A stretch of DNA of 64,000 nt. Origin: Streptomyces sp. L2. Its GTDB lineage: Bacteria; Actinomycetota; Actinomycetes; Streptomycetales; Streptomycetaceae. Shown here one piece after another: positions 1 through 8,032 of the stretch. The stretch spans positions 3,782,001 through 3,846,000 of the forward strand of contig NZ_QBDT01000001.1 of NCBI RefSeq assembly GCF_004124325.1. The letters run 5' to 3'. A program made the translations under genes and the position numbers. Position 1 is the stretch's first letter. The number at the start of each line of letters is the position of its first letter. The notes under the pieces were generated by a model that worked only from the letters and a program-made list of their open reading frames with translations, did no database searches and was not told the origin of the DNA.

Positions 1-1
1 C

Positions 2-895
2 GTCCTCGGCATGCTCCTCGCCGCCGCCGCCTGGTCCCTCTCCGGTCAGCTCATGCACTGGGGCATGGGCCGCCTCCTCGCCTGGCCCCTGTCGATCATG
101 TTCGACGCCGCCGGACTCATCTGCGCCACCTACGCCCGCCGCGCCGTCGAACGCGGCACCCCCGCCGGCCTCGCCCGCCTCGCGCTCCTCGCCTTCGTCG
201 GCGTCGCCGGCCTCCTCAACTGGAACCACGGCCACGCCATCGGAGGCATCCCCGCGGCCGCCGGATTCGCTTCCCTCTCCGCCGGCGTCGAGCTGCTCTT
301 CGAACTCCACCGCCGCGACGTCCGCGACGAGCAGCGAGCCGCCCGCGGACTCATCGCCGAACGGCTCCCGCACATCCCGGCACTCGGCTGGATCATGTAC
401 CCGACCCGGTCCTGGGCGACGCTGCGCCGCGCGGTCGGTGTCCGCCTCGACCTCCTCGACCCCGTCCAGAACGGGGACACCCTGTCCGCCCCGGACACGG
501 ACACCCGGCCGGACAACCGGCGCGCCGCCACTGTCCGCTCCGCTGTCCGGGCAGCCGCGGACACCCTCCCGGACGCCGACGCCGAGGACATCGTCGAGCA
601 CCTGTCCGCCGCCGGAATCGACACGGACACGGACACCGTCCGCACGATCCTCCAGGACAGCGCGGACAGCCGCCCGGACAGCAAGGACAGCAGGTCACAG
701 CGTCCGTCCGTCCGCCCTGTCCGGCCGATCGCCCCGCCCGGACAGACCGTCGCGGACACCGTCCGGACAGCCCTCGCGTCCGGGATCACGGACAAGGACG
801 CCGTCACCTCCTACGTCCGCACCGTCCACGGACAGCACGTCCCCGCGGACACCATCGCCCGCACCCGGCGCCGCATCGAGCGGTCGGCGTCATGA
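2..895 (+). CDS. DUF2637-type membrane protein, 5' end cut by window edge
   Basis: The reading frame is open to the first base, so the true start may lie left of the window; the first visible ATG is at 11 and gives 294 residues. The N-terminal 110 residues hold several hydrophobic segments around residues 1-20, 24-42, 57-75 and 80-95, the DUF2637 pattern found in Streptomyces integrative elements, plasmids and phages. The C-terminal 150 residues are hydrophilic, rich in Asp-Thr, and end in a helical stretch that could be a winged-helix or DNA-binding tail. It overlaps the next gene by 4 bp, so the two are probably translationally coupled. The family assignment is from pattern memory; molecular function is unknown. 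Confidence 0.7.
   Translation, partial: VLGMLLAAAAWSLSGQLMHWGMGRLLAWPLSIMFDAAGLICATYARRAVERGTPAGLARLALLAFVGVAGLLNWNHGHAIGGIPAAAGFASLSAGVELLFELHRRDVRDEQRAARGLIAERLPHIPALGWIMYPTRSWATLRRAVGVRLDLLDPVQNGDTLSAPDTDTRPDNRRAATVRSAVRAAADTLPDADAEDIVEHLSAAGIDTDTDTVRTILQDSADSRPDSKDSRSQRPSVRPVRPIAPPGQTVADTVRTALASGITDKDAVTSYVRTVHGQHVPADTIARTRRRIERSAS
474..852. repeat. Dense GGACA/TGTCC pentamer cluster inside the DUF2637 gene
   Basis: I count 18 GGACA and 5 TGTCC within about 380 bp, often as GGACAC or CGGACA. They encode the Asp-Thr-rich tail of the protein above. The density is far beyond what composition alone would give, so the region may be a protein-recognition array as well as coding sequence. It could equally be a by-product of a repetitive peptide. 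Confidence 0.6.
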
Positions 896-1557
896 CCGGG
901 CCGGACGCGGACGAGCTGCGTATCCGCCACCTCCTCCGCGTCCGGCGTGTCCGCCCTTTCGGCCACCAGGAGCCCACCGTGTCCCTTCCTGAACCCCGCC
1001 GTCCCGTCACGCCGACCCGGGTCATCCCCGCGGGCGCGCCCCTGCCCGCGCGCGCACCCGAGCCCGGTGAGCTACCGCCGTGGCGCACCCCGCCCCCGCC
1101 GCCTCCGCCGCCCGTCGTGCCGGACCCCGTGCCGCGCCTGCCGGACCCGGCGCCGCAGCCGATGGTCGTCCAGCACGTCCACGAGGTCCGCGTCACCCTC
1201 GCGGACCCCGAGCCGCAGCCGGATCCGCCGATGTGGGCGCGCGCCTGGGACTGGGCATGGGGGCAGTTGTTCACCTGGCGGATGCTCGCCGCGGTCCTCG
1301 CCGCACTCCTGCCCTGGGCGTACGGCCGCAGCCCCGTCAGCATCTGGGCCCACACCGTCCACCAGGCCCGCACCGACACCGGGATCGGCACCGCCTACTT
1401 CATCGCTGGCGTCGCCATCGCCGCAGCGTGGGCGCTGGACCGGCATACCGGCCGCGTCGTCCCCCGGTTCCTCCTCGTCACCGCCCTCCTCGGCGGCCTC
1501 GGCGTCCTCTCCTGGCTCGACCCGATCCTCGCCCTCACCGGAGTCCACCCATCATGA
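892..1557 (+). CDS. Membrane protein with proline-rich N-terminus (Spd-like)
   Basis: 221 residues, starting at an ATG that overlaps the previous stop (ATGA). The N-terminal 100 residues are Pro/Arg-rich and look cytoplasmic. The C-terminal half has about three hydrophobic segments (roughly residues 120-140, 165-182 and 192-212). The arrangement of short overlapping membrane-protein genes resembles the spread (spd) genes that help intramycelial plasmid transfer in Streptomyces. That link rests on context only, because spd proteins are poorly conserved. Confidence 0.65.
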   Translation: MTGPDADELRIRHLLRVRRVRPFGHQEPTVSLPEPRRPVTPTRVIPAGAPLPARAPEPGELPPWRTPPPPPPPPVVPDPVPRLPDPAPQPMVVQHVHEVRVTLADPEPQPDPPMWARAWDWAWGQLFTWRMLAAVLAALLPWAYGRSPVSIWAHTVHQARTDTGIGTAYFIAGVAIAAAWALDRHTGRVVPRFLLVTALLGGLGVLSWLDPILALTGVHPS

Positions 1558-2066
1558 CCGGCACCACCACGGCCACCCTCGGCGGCCTCCTCGCCGCCCT
1601 CGTCATCCTCGTCGCCAACCTCCACCCCTGGTACCGCGGCGGCCGCGAGATGAAGCAACTCGCGGCGTTCGGGAAGGGCTTCACCGGCGCGGCACTCGCC
1701 GCCGCCTGCCCCGGCGGCATCCTCGGCTGGGCCCACACCCACACCGGCGGCATCGCCAACGGAGCAGGCACAAGCCTCGGCAAGGGCGCCACCGGCACCA
1801 CACCCGGCAGCACCCTGACCAGCGGACGTCTCACCGGCCTCGGAGTGTCCGGCGCGATCGTCGTCGTCCTGGGCGTGCTCCTGGTCGCCCTCGCCTACAA
1901 GGCAGCGGGCAAAGCGGACAAGCGGCGGATCGTCGGCGGCGCGTTCGTCGGCAGCGTGTTCCTGCTGACCGCCGGCGTGGCCGGTGCCCTCACCTGGCTG
2001 CCGGGCGCCCTGAACGGCGCCGGCGACGCGGTAGTCGGGATGTTCCAGGGGGCGGGAGTCCTGTGA
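1554..2066 (+). CDS. Small integral membrane protein (Spd-like)
   Basis: 170 residues; the ATG overlaps the preceding stop codon. Hydrophobic segments lie near residues 6-25, 45-62, 98-118 and 130-150, separated by a Gly/Thr-rich loop. This is the third member of a run of four genes that each overlap by 4 bp. The topology, with short loops and Gly-rich segments, resembles small transfer-associated membrane proteins of actinomycete elements, but there is no motif that proves a function. A start further upstream in this frame would run antisense-like through the previous gene and is not credible. Confidence 0.65.
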   Translation: MTGTTTATLGGLLAALVILVANLHPWYRGGREMKQLAAFGKGFTGAALAAACPGGILGWAHTHTGGIANGAGTSLGKGATGTTPGSTLTSGRLTGLGVSGAIVVVLGVLLVALAYKAAGKADKRRIVGGAFVGSVFLLTAGVAGALTWLPGALNGAGDAVVGMFQGAGVL

Positions 2067-2653
2067 GCCGCCTCGCCCGCCCCGCCGCGCGGCTCGCCAC
2101 CGGCTCCCGGCTGGCCGGCCGCCGTCTCGCCGCGCGCACCGCAGCGTGGGTCGCGCGGGGACGCCGCCCTGATCTCACCGGGTGGCGCGCCGCCCTCGGC
2201 TGCTGGCTGCGCCTCGCCGCGCTTGCCTTCGGCCTGTACCTGCTGTGGCGTCTCGTCCGCGCGATCCCCAACCTGATGTGGCTGCTGTCCGCGGCCTGGC
2301 TCGCCATCGCCTGGCGGGCCGGGAAACCCGCCCCCAAGGCCGCCTCTGACGCCCTCGACGACGCCCCCGCCACGCCCCCGCGAGAGGCTGCCCGCAGGCT
2401 CCTGCTCGACGTGATGGGAGAGGCCGACGCAGTGCACCTCCGCACCGTCCTCGTCCACCTCCAGAAACACGGTCAGTGGCAGGCCCGGAAGGTGGCCGAT
2501 CTGAGGGTCCATCTGACCGCGCTCGGGGTGCCTGTCGACCGCGGCGTGAAGGTGGCCGGCGTGCCGACGTGGGGGGTCCGCCGACGCGACCTGCAAGCCC
2601 CTTCCCCGGCGTCCACCCCGGAGGCGTCTACCGCCCCGTCTACCGCCGCCTGA
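2063..2653 (+). CDS. Membrane protein with C-terminal winged-helix-like domain
   Basis: 196 residues from a GTG overlapping the previous stop (GTGA). A basic, Arg/Ala-rich N-terminus (about residues 1-45) is followed by two hydrophobic segments near residues 52-72 and 75-90, then a charged domain (about residues 115-180) that reads like a winged helix seen in Streptomyces mobile-element proteins. The last residues (Ser-Thr-Pro-rich) are encoded by the start of a TCTACCG repeat. This is the last gene of the overlapping quartet. A role in conjugative spread or element maintenance is inferred from context. Confidence 0.6.
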   Translation: MSRLARPAARLATGSRLAGRRLAARTAAWVARGRRPDLTGWRAALGCWLRLAALAFGLYLLWRLVRAIPNLMWLLSAAWLAIAWRAGKPAPKAASDALDDAPATPPREAARRLLLDVMGEADAVHLRTVLVHLQKHGQWQARKVADLRVHLTALGVPVDRGVKVAGVPTWGVRRRDLQAPSPASTPEASTAPSTAA

Positions 2654-2713
2654 CCTGCACGTCTACCGGCGTATCTACCGCGATCTACCGCCCGTCTACC
2701 GGCGTATCTACCG
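2627..2713. repeat. Seven-copy TCTACCG iteron-like array
   Basis: TCTACCG occurs seven times at 2627, 2639, 2662, 2674, 2684, 2695 and 2707. A 20-bp block, GTCTACCGGCGTATCTACCG, is repeated exactly at 2661-2680 and 2694-2713. The array begins in the end of the preceding gene and fills the gap before the next one. It could be an operator, an iteron set or a transfer site. Confidence 0.7.
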
Positions 2714-2752
2714 CCGGAGCAGCCTGCCCAGCCCCGCCGAGAGGAACTACCG

Positions 2753-2938
2753 ATGGACGAGATCACGAGCCGGATGGCCGAGGCCGAGCTGGCCGAGGCG
2801 AAGGGCGACTACCGCGAGGCGTACCGCCTCTACGGCCAGCTCGGCAAGGACATCCAGGCCCGACACGGACGGTTCGATCCCCGGGCGCTCGACGCTTTCG
2901 AGGGAGTGGCCCGCTCGATCGGCAAGCTCACCACCTAG
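2753..2938 (+). CDS. Small acidic helical protein of unknown function
   Basis: 61 residues, ATG preceded by a GAGAGGAAC ribosome binding site. The sequence is charged and predicted helical (Glu/Ala/Arg-rich), with no cysteines and no membrane segment. It starts about 40 bp after the TCTACCG array, so it could be controlled from it. Proteins of this size are common in Streptomyces mobile elements between transfer and accessory genes. I do not recognise a family. Confidence 0.55.
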   Translation: MDEITSRMAEAELAEAKGDYREAYRLYGQLGKDIQARHGRFDPRALDAFEGVARSIGKLTT

Positions 2939-3013
2939 CCCCGGGACGGCCGTCCGCCTGCCAGCAAGCCGGCCGCCCCGGTCCCATCCCAACCACGAGA
3001 CAGGAACCCCATC

Positions 3014-3181
3014 ATGGCCTTCCGCCGATCCATCCCGCAGCAGGAACTGCGGGCCAAGATGACGCCCCAGCAGCAGCTTCAGCACGAGACGACCTACCAG
3101 GCGTCACGCGGGGGCCACTTCCCCGCCAAGGACAAGCCCGTCCCCGGCAACCCCCAGAGCAACCAGCACAACCCCAAGTAA
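3014..3181 (+). CDS. Short Gln-rich protein of unknown function
   Basis: 55 residues from an ATG preceded by AGACAGGAA. The composition is polar, with a Gln cluster (residues 9-23) and a Pro/Asn/Lys-rich tail; there are no cysteines and no membrane segment. Codon third positions are strongly G/C, as in neighbouring genes, which supports real coding. Function unknown. Confidence 0.5.
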   Translation: MAFRRSIPQQELRAKMTPQQQLQHETTYQASRGGHFPAKDKPVPGNPQSNQHNPK

Positions 3182-3270
3182 GCGTGCGTGTCACAGATCA
3201 GGCACACCGCCTACACGGCACACCCACGGGCGCGCATGATGCCGCCCTGCACACCACACCTGGGGGGACT

Positions 3271-3573
3271 ATGAAACACCGCACCATCCTCGTCGCCAGC
3301 GCGGCGGCGCTCGCCGTCGCAGGGATCATCACCGGCCTGGTCATCTGGCTCAACCAGCCGTCATACAACGACACTCTCGACGCGTGTGCCAAGGCACTGG
3401 ACACGCAGTACAAGGCCGGCGGGCACGGTAAGCCCGGCGCGTGCCACGGGGTGAAGGACGACGACTACACCACGCTGGTCGCCAACGCCGCGATGGGGCA
3501 TCTGGGGTGGCTGGACGACGACGGGAACCTCGACGAGAACAAGATGCTGGACTCGGTGACCGAGACCCCGTAA
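3271..3573 (+). CDS. Small membrane-anchored or secreted protein
   Basis: 100 residues from an ATG with a strong GGGGGGAC ribosome binding site. Residues 8-28 form a single hydrophobic segment after a short basic start (Lys-His-Arg), so it is a signal peptide or N-terminal anchor. The exported part has two cysteines (in DACAK and GACHG), which could form one disulfide, and an acidic C-terminus. The same ribosome-binding-site pattern precedes the lipoprotein gene downstream, and the two are separated by a strong terminator. Function unknown; the small secreted architecture suggests a cell-surface role of the element. Confidence 0.65.
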   Translation: MKHRTILVASAAALAVAGIITGLVIWLNQPSYNDTLDACAKALDTQYKAGGHGKPGACHGVKDDDYTTLVANAAMGHLGWLDDDGNLDENKMLDSVTETP

Positions 3574-3580
3574 CCCAGCC

Positions 3581-3624
3581 GCACAACGGCCCCGCCCTGG
3601 ACTGCCCGGGCGGGGCCGTTGTGC
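3581..3624 (+). terminator. Strong intrinsic terminator
   Basis: A perfect 17-bp inverted repeat (GCACAACGGCCCCGCCC and its complement) with a 10-nt loop, 8 bp after a stop codon. There is no long U-tract, which is usual in Streptomyces. Confidence 0.85.
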
Positions 3625-3738
3625 ACTCAGTTGCAAAATCGCCGATCATGCCGCACCATGGGCCGCAGATCTGGCATGCCCGGAAACGGAAACATCCGAG
3701 ACGGCATCATGACCCCCACACCACGTCCTAGGGGGGAC

Positions 3739-4215
3739 ATGAACACCAGACACACCGCAGCCGCCCTCAGCACCGCGGCGCTCCTCGCCCTCACCGCCTG
3801 CTCCACCAGCAGCAGCTCCACCCACCCGGACAAGACGCCCGCCAGCCACACCGCGACTAAGCCCACCGGGCTCACCGCGAAGCAGGCCGCCGCCAAGCTC
3901 GCCGACGCAACCGGCGTCACCACCCTCGGCCACCCGACCGACAACACGGCCTCGTGCTCGAACAAGGCGGCGGGCAAGGACCCGAGCCCGAACGACTGCA
4001 CCCAGCTGATCACCACGGACACCGTGTCGATCTCCGAGTACAAGACGCCCGCCGTCGCCGCGCACTGGGTCAAGGCGATGAAGGTCAACGGGGACTGGCG
4101 GCAAGTCGGCAGGTTCGCCCTCTCCTGGACCGCCCGCGATCAGAAGCTGACCTCGGACGAACGGCGCGCGCAGCTGGTGACGGCGCTGAAGAAGGCCACC
4201 GCGAACGACGCCTGA
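3739..4215 (+). CDS. Secreted lipoprotein of unknown function
   Basis: 158 residues. The start is the ATG after GGGGGGAC, which gives a clean lipoprotein signal: a short basic N-terminus, a hydrophobic stretch and the lipobox Leu-Thr-Ala-Cys with Cys at residue 21. A Ser/Thr/Pro linker (22-45) leads to a folded domain of about 110 residues with two further cysteines. Upstream in-frame starts would put the signal peptide inside the protein. Lipoproteins encoded by phages and mobile elements often act in superinfection exclusion, but nothing in the sequence proves that here. Confidence 0.75.
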   Translation: MNTRHTAAALSTAALLALTACSTSSSSTHPDKTPASHTATKPTGLTAKQAAAKLADATGVTTLGHPTDNTASCSNKAAGKDPSPNDCTQLITTDTVSISEYKTPAVAAHWVKAMKVNGDWRQVGRFALSWTARDQKLTSDERRAQLVTALKKATANDA

Positions 4216-4232
4216 CCCGCACCCCACCGACT

Positions 4233-4261
4233 GGCCCGGCCGCTTCGCTCACGGCCGGGCC
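4233..4261 (+). terminator. Intrinsic terminator
   Basis: Inverted repeat GGCCCGGCCG / CGGCCGGGCC with a 9-nt loop, just after the lipoprotein gene and before the virion operon. Confidence 0.75.
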
Positions 4262-4285
4262 TTCGCACGCCCGGGAGGAGGCAGC

Positions 4286-4858
4286 ATGCCCAACCCGCCC
4301 AACAAAGGAGGCCTCCACGGCAACCAGCGGGCCGTCGACGAAGACGACTACCGGCAGGTCGCCGCCCTCCACGCCCAAGGCCTCGGCCGCAACGAGATCG
4401 CCCGCCGCATCAACCGGGCGCAGCGCACCGTCTCCGTCATCGCCGCCGAACTCGGCCTGGCCTTCGACGTCACCATGACCGAAGAAGCCACCCGGCACCG
4501 CGTCGCCCAGCTCGCCGCCCTCCGCGCCGACACCGCGATGGACCTCCACCTCGACGCGTTGAAGCTCACCCAGTCCATGTGGGAGCCCGCCACGATCTTC
4601 AATTTCGGCGGCAAGGAGAACACGTTCAACTCCGAGCCGGTCGACGAACCACCGCCCATCGACAAGAAGAACCTGATGGCCGCCGCCGGCATCGCCCTGG
4701 AGAAGTCCCTCAAGCTCGTCCCGCCCGCCGACGACACCGGCGCCGAAGACGCCCGCTCGATGCTCGGCCAGCTGATGGTGGGGCTGAAGACGGCGTACGA
4801 GCAGGCCGTGAGCGAGGAGGGCAGCGCCGGCGAGGAGGCGGAAGGTGAGTCTCCTTGA
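4286..4858 (+). CDS. Phage terminase small subunit
   Basis: 190 residues. Residues 20-60 form a helix-turn-helix (around GRNEIARRINRAQRTVSVIA), as expected for the DNA-recognition part of a small terminase that selects packaging sites. The C-terminus is helical and acidic. It lies directly upstream of the large terminase and overlaps it by 14 bp, the normal order in tailed phages. It is preceded by a GGAGG ribosome binding site. The assignment rests mainly on position plus the helix-turn-helix; confidence is high that it is the first gene of the virion operon. Confidence 0.8.
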   Translation: MPNPPNKGGLHGNQRAVDEDDYRQVAALHAQGLGRNEIARRINRAQRTVSVIAAELGLAFDVTMTEEATRHRVAQLAALRADTAMDLHLDALKLTQSMWEPATIFNFGGKENTFNSEPVDEPPPIDKKNLMAAAGIALEKSLKLVPPADDTGAEDARSMLGQLMVGLKTAYEQAVSEEGSAGEEAEGESP

Positions 4859-6122
4859 TGCACTGCCCCTGTCCCGCAAGCAGATCATCTCGGTCGTCGA
4901 GGCCACCGCGCGGATCAACGCGTGGGAGGGCAGCGTCCGTTCCGGGAAGACGATCGCGTCGCTGATCTGCTGGCTGGCGTTCGTCGCTGACGCCCCGTCC
5001 GGCGGCGAGCTGGTGATGGTGGGCCGCACCCGGGACTCGCTGTACCGGAACGTGATCCAGCCGCTGACCAACCCGGAGATCTTCGGGCCGCTCTCGAAGC
5101 AGATCAAGTACAACCCGGGCGCGCCGATCGCGTACATCATGGGCCGCACCGTCCACGTCCTGGGCGCCAACGACGCGAAGGCCGAGCCGAAGGTCCGCGG
5201 CATGACCTGCTCGGGCGCGTACGTGGACGAGGCGACGACGCTGCCGAAGACCTTCTTCGACCAGCTGCTCGCCCGTTGCTCCGTCACCGGGGCGCGGGTG
5301 TTCACCACGACCAACCCGGACAACCCGGCGCACTGGTTCCGCAAGGAGTACCTGAAGCGGCCCGTCGAGACCGGCCTGAGGTCGTGGCACTTCACCCTCG
5401 ACGACAACCCGTACCTCGACCCGGCGTACGTCGCCTTCCTGAAGACGACCTACACGGGCCTGTTCTACCGGCGGAACATCCTCGGGCACTGGGTGCAGGC
5501 CGAGGGCGCGATCTACGAGGCGTTCGACCCGGAGCGGCACGTCACCGTCGACCTGCCGCGCATCGACCGCTGGCTGTGCGACGCGATCGACTACGGCACC
5601 ACCAACCCGTACGCCGACCTCCTGATCGGCCTGGGCGCCGACCGGCGGCTGTACGTCGTCTCGGAGTACCGGTGGGACTCGCGGGCCGAGCGGCGGAAGA
5701 TGACCGACACCGAGTACAGCCTGGCCCGCCGGCGCTGGCTCGCTGGCGTGCCGCAGCCGACGACGAACGTGATCGGCGTGGCTCCGGAGTGGACGATCGT
5801 CGACCCGTCGGCGGCTTCGTACATCGAGCAGCTGCACCGCGACGGCGTGTCCGGGGTGACCGCCGCGGACAACGCGGTGGTCGACGGGATCCGCACGGTG
5901 TCCTCACTGTTCGCGGGTGACCGGCTGCGGATCCACCCGTCGGCGGCCGGGCTGCTCGAGGAAATCCCGGGCTACTCCTGGGACGACGACGCTGCGGAGA
6001 AGGGCGACGACAAGCCGATCAAGCAGGACGACCACTCCTGTGACGCGCTCCGGTACGGGGTGCGGACGACGGAGGCTCTGTGGCGGCCGCACATTCCGAT
6101 GCTGCTGGAGGTGGCTGCCTGA
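4845..6122 (+). CDS. terL: Phage terminase large subunit
   Basis: 425 residues, GTG start. The N-terminal ATPase has a Walker A motif (GSVRSGKT, about residues 28-35) and a Walker B (AYVDEAT, about 125-131). The C-terminal nuclease has the conserved acidic residues in DYGTTNPYA (about 248) and the DDHSCDALRY motif near 397. It cuts concatemeric DNA and pumps it into proheads through the portal. The length is typical for the PBSX/phage terminase class. Overlap with the next gene (TGATG) indicates coupling. Confidence 0.95.
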   Translation: MSLLDALPLSRKQIISVVEATARINAWEGSVRSGKTIASLICWLAFVADAPSGGELVMVGRTRDSLYRNVIQPLTNPEIFGPLSKQIKYNPGAPIAYIMGRTVHVLGANDAKAEPKVRGMTCSGAYVDEATTLPKTFFDQLLARCSVTGARVFTTTNPDNPAHWFRKEYLKRPVETGLRSWHFTLDDNPYLDPAYVAFLKTTYTGLFYRRNILGHWVQAEGAIYEAFDPERHVTVDLPRIDRWLCDAIDYGTTNPYADLLIGLGADRRLYVVSEYRWDSRAERRKMTDTEYSLARRRWLAGVPQPTTNVIGVAPEWTIVDPSAASYIEQLHRDGVSGVTAADNAVVDGIRTVSSLFAGDRLRIHPSAAGLLEEIPGYSWDDDAAEKGDDKPIKQDDHSCDALRYGVRTTEALWRPHIPMLLEVAA

Positions 6123-6292
6123 TGGCCGATAACCCCACGCCGATCACCCCTGGCGCGGCGATCGAGAACGCGGCCCGGCTGCTCCACGCGGCCGAGCTGG
6201 AGACGAACATCATGCTGATGGAGCGGCTGGACGAGCTGGCCACGTCGTGGCTGAGCCTGGCGCATCTGCTGATGGAACGGGAGGGCGTCTGA
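6122..6292 (+). CDS. Small phage protein of unknown function
   Basis: 56 residues, ATG overlapping the terminase stop. It is almost entirely amphipathic helix (Ala/Leu/Glu-rich) and could form a small helical bundle. It overlaps the next ORF by 1 bp, so it is part of a tightly packed operon between terminase and portal. Small ORFs in this position are usual in actinophages; no family is recognised. Confidence 0.6.
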   Translation: MADNPTPITPGAAIENAARLLHAAELETNIMLMERLDELATSWLSLAHLLMEREGV

Positions 6293-6540
6293 TGTCGTTC
6301 ATCGACGGCTTCCCGCAGACCGTCACCCTCAAGCAGATGCAGGAGGCCTGCGCCGCACTGGGCCTGCCGGCCCGGCATCTGGTCGCCCTCTCGATGGACG
6401 TCCAAGACGGAGTCGTGGCGGTGCTCCACGTGGCCAACGACGACGGACGGATCCTTGCCCATCGGGGTGCCCCGTTGATAACCGAGCTTCATATCCCTCG
6501 GGGCGAAGAGGAGGTGCCCGGTGCCGCTGCCGACGGATGA
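6292..6540 (+). CDS. Small phage protein of unknown function
   Basis: 82 residues, mixed alpha/beta character, from an ATG that overlaps the preceding stop and ending 20 bp inside the portal gene. No cysteines and no membrane segment. The compact overlap with both neighbours supports real translation. Function unknown. Confidence 0.6.
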   Translation: MSFIDGFPQTVTLKQMQEACAALGLPARHLVALSMDVQDGVVAVLHVANDDGRILAHRGAPLITELHIPRGEEEVPGAAADG

Positions 6541-8032
6541 CATGGCCTGGCCCCCGCACCACCTCAAGCCCGCCCTCGACGCCATGCACACCTGGGACAC
6601 CTGGTGGTCCGGCGACCCCGACCGCCTCGAAGTCCTCTACGGCGGCAGCACCGGCGGCGGCCCGGACCCGAAGCGGCTGCAGTACTCCGGCGGAGTCGTC
6701 GGCCGCCTGGCCCGCTGGTGGTGGGGCACCCCCACCGCCCCGGGTGAGCGGCGCACCAAGCTGCACGTGCCGATCGCCGGTGACCTGTGCGGCGGGTCGG
6801 CCGATCTGCTGTTCTCCGAGCCGCCGAAGCTCACCGTCGAAGACGACACCACGCAGGCCCGGCTGGACGAACTCGCCGATGACGGGATGCTCGCCACCCT
6901 GCAGACCGCCGCCGAGGTCGGCGCCGCACTGGGCGGGGTGTACCTCCGCCCGGTCTACGACGTCGACCTGGCGGACCGGCCATGGCTCGACGCCGTCCAC
7001 GCCGACCGCGGCATCCCGGAGTTCCAGTGGGGGCGGCTGTCCGCAGTCACGTTCTGGCGGGTGGTCGGCGAGCAGGACGGGCAGGTGTGGCGACACCTCG
7101 AGCGGCACGAGCCGGGCGTCATCCTGCACGGCCTGTACCAGGGCACGAAGGACAAGCTCGGCCGGCCGGTTCCGCTCGAGGACCAGCCGGCCACCGCCGC
7201 CTTCGCGGCTCTGGTCAACACGGATGGGGCGATCCCGACCGGCTATGAGGGCCTGGACGTGGTGTACATCCCCAACCAGTCCTCCCGCAGGTGGCGCTGC
7301 AAGCCCAAGCTGCAGGAGCTGGGTCGGTCTGACCTTGACGGTGTCGAGCCGCTCATGGATGCCCTCGACGAGACCTACTCCAGCTGGATGCGGGACCTCC
7401 GTCTTGGCAAGGGCCGCATCGTGGTCCCGGACTCCTACCTCCAGTCGAACGGGCCCGGGCGGGGATCCTCCTGGAACCCCGACCAGGAGGCGTTCGCCGG
7501 GCTGAACCACCTGAACCGCGGCGGTGACATGACGCTGACGGTGGCCCAGTTCCAGGTCCGGGTGAGCGAGCACCAGCAGACCGCCGAAGACCTGGTCAAC
7601 CAGATCCTCCGCAGCGCCGGCTACTCGGGGCAGACGTTCGGGCTCGGTGGGGACGCTGCGGCGACCGCGACCGAGGTGGTCGCTCGGGAGCGGCGGAGCA
7701 TGACGACCCGCGGCCGGAAGATTCTGCGGTGGCGTCCGGCGCTCGGCCAGGTCATCGAGGCGCTCCTCACAGTCGACCAGCAGGTGTTCGGCGGTGGGCT
7801 GAAACCGCAGCGGCCGACGATCGAGTTTGAGGACTCGGTGCAGGAGGATCCGCTGTCTCTGGCGAACACGGTCAACGTGCTCGCGCAGGCGACGGCCGCG
7901 TCGGTGGACACGAAGGTCCGCTGGGTGCACCCCGAGTGGAACGACGACCAGGTGCAGGCTGAGGTGGGCCGGATCATGCGTGAGAACGGGATGTCCGTCC
8001 CCGACCCGATGCAGACTGGCGAGCTGCCGTGA
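6521..8032 (+). CDS. Phage portal protein
   Basis: 503 residues from GTG 6521 (an ATG at 6541 is the alternative). Portal proteins form the dodecameric ring at the capsid vertex through which DNA enters and leaves. Support comes from length, position between TerL and a MuF-like protein, the Trp-rich N-terminus with a conserved WW pair, and a C-terminal acidic segment typical of SPP1-type portals. The centre contains a region with many Asp/Glu that would face the channel. No single catalytic motif is expected. Confidence is high from synteny. Confidence 0.88.
   Translation: MPLPTDDMAWPPHHLKPALDAMHTWDTWWSGDPDRLEVLYGGSTGGGPDPKRLQYSGGVVGRLARWWWGTPTAPGERRTKLHVPIAGDLCGGSADLLFSEPPKLTVEDDTTQARLDELADDGMLATLQTAAEVGAALGGVYLRPVYDVDLADRPWLDAVHADRGIPEFQWGRLSAVTFWRVVGEQDGQVWRHLERHEPGVILHGLYQGTKDKLGRPVPLEDQPATAAFAALVNTDGAIPTGYEGLDVVYIPNQSSRRWRCKPKLQELGRSDLDGVEPLMDALDETYSSWMRDLRLGKGRIVVPDSYLQSNGPGRGSSWNPDQEAFAGLNHLNRGGDMTLTVAQFQVRVSEHQQTAEDLVNQILRSAGYSGQTFGLGGDAAATATEVVARERRSMTTRGRKILRWRPALGQVIEALLTVDQQVFGGGLKPQRPTIEFEDSVQEDPLSLANTVNVLAQATAASVDTKVRWVHPEWNDDQVQAEVGRIMRENGMSVPDPMQTGELP

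Noticed and set aside
4085-5407. Long minus-strand ORF over the terminase
   Set aside because: It is an antisense shadow of the small and large terminase genes, with repetitive Arg/Val/Gly content.
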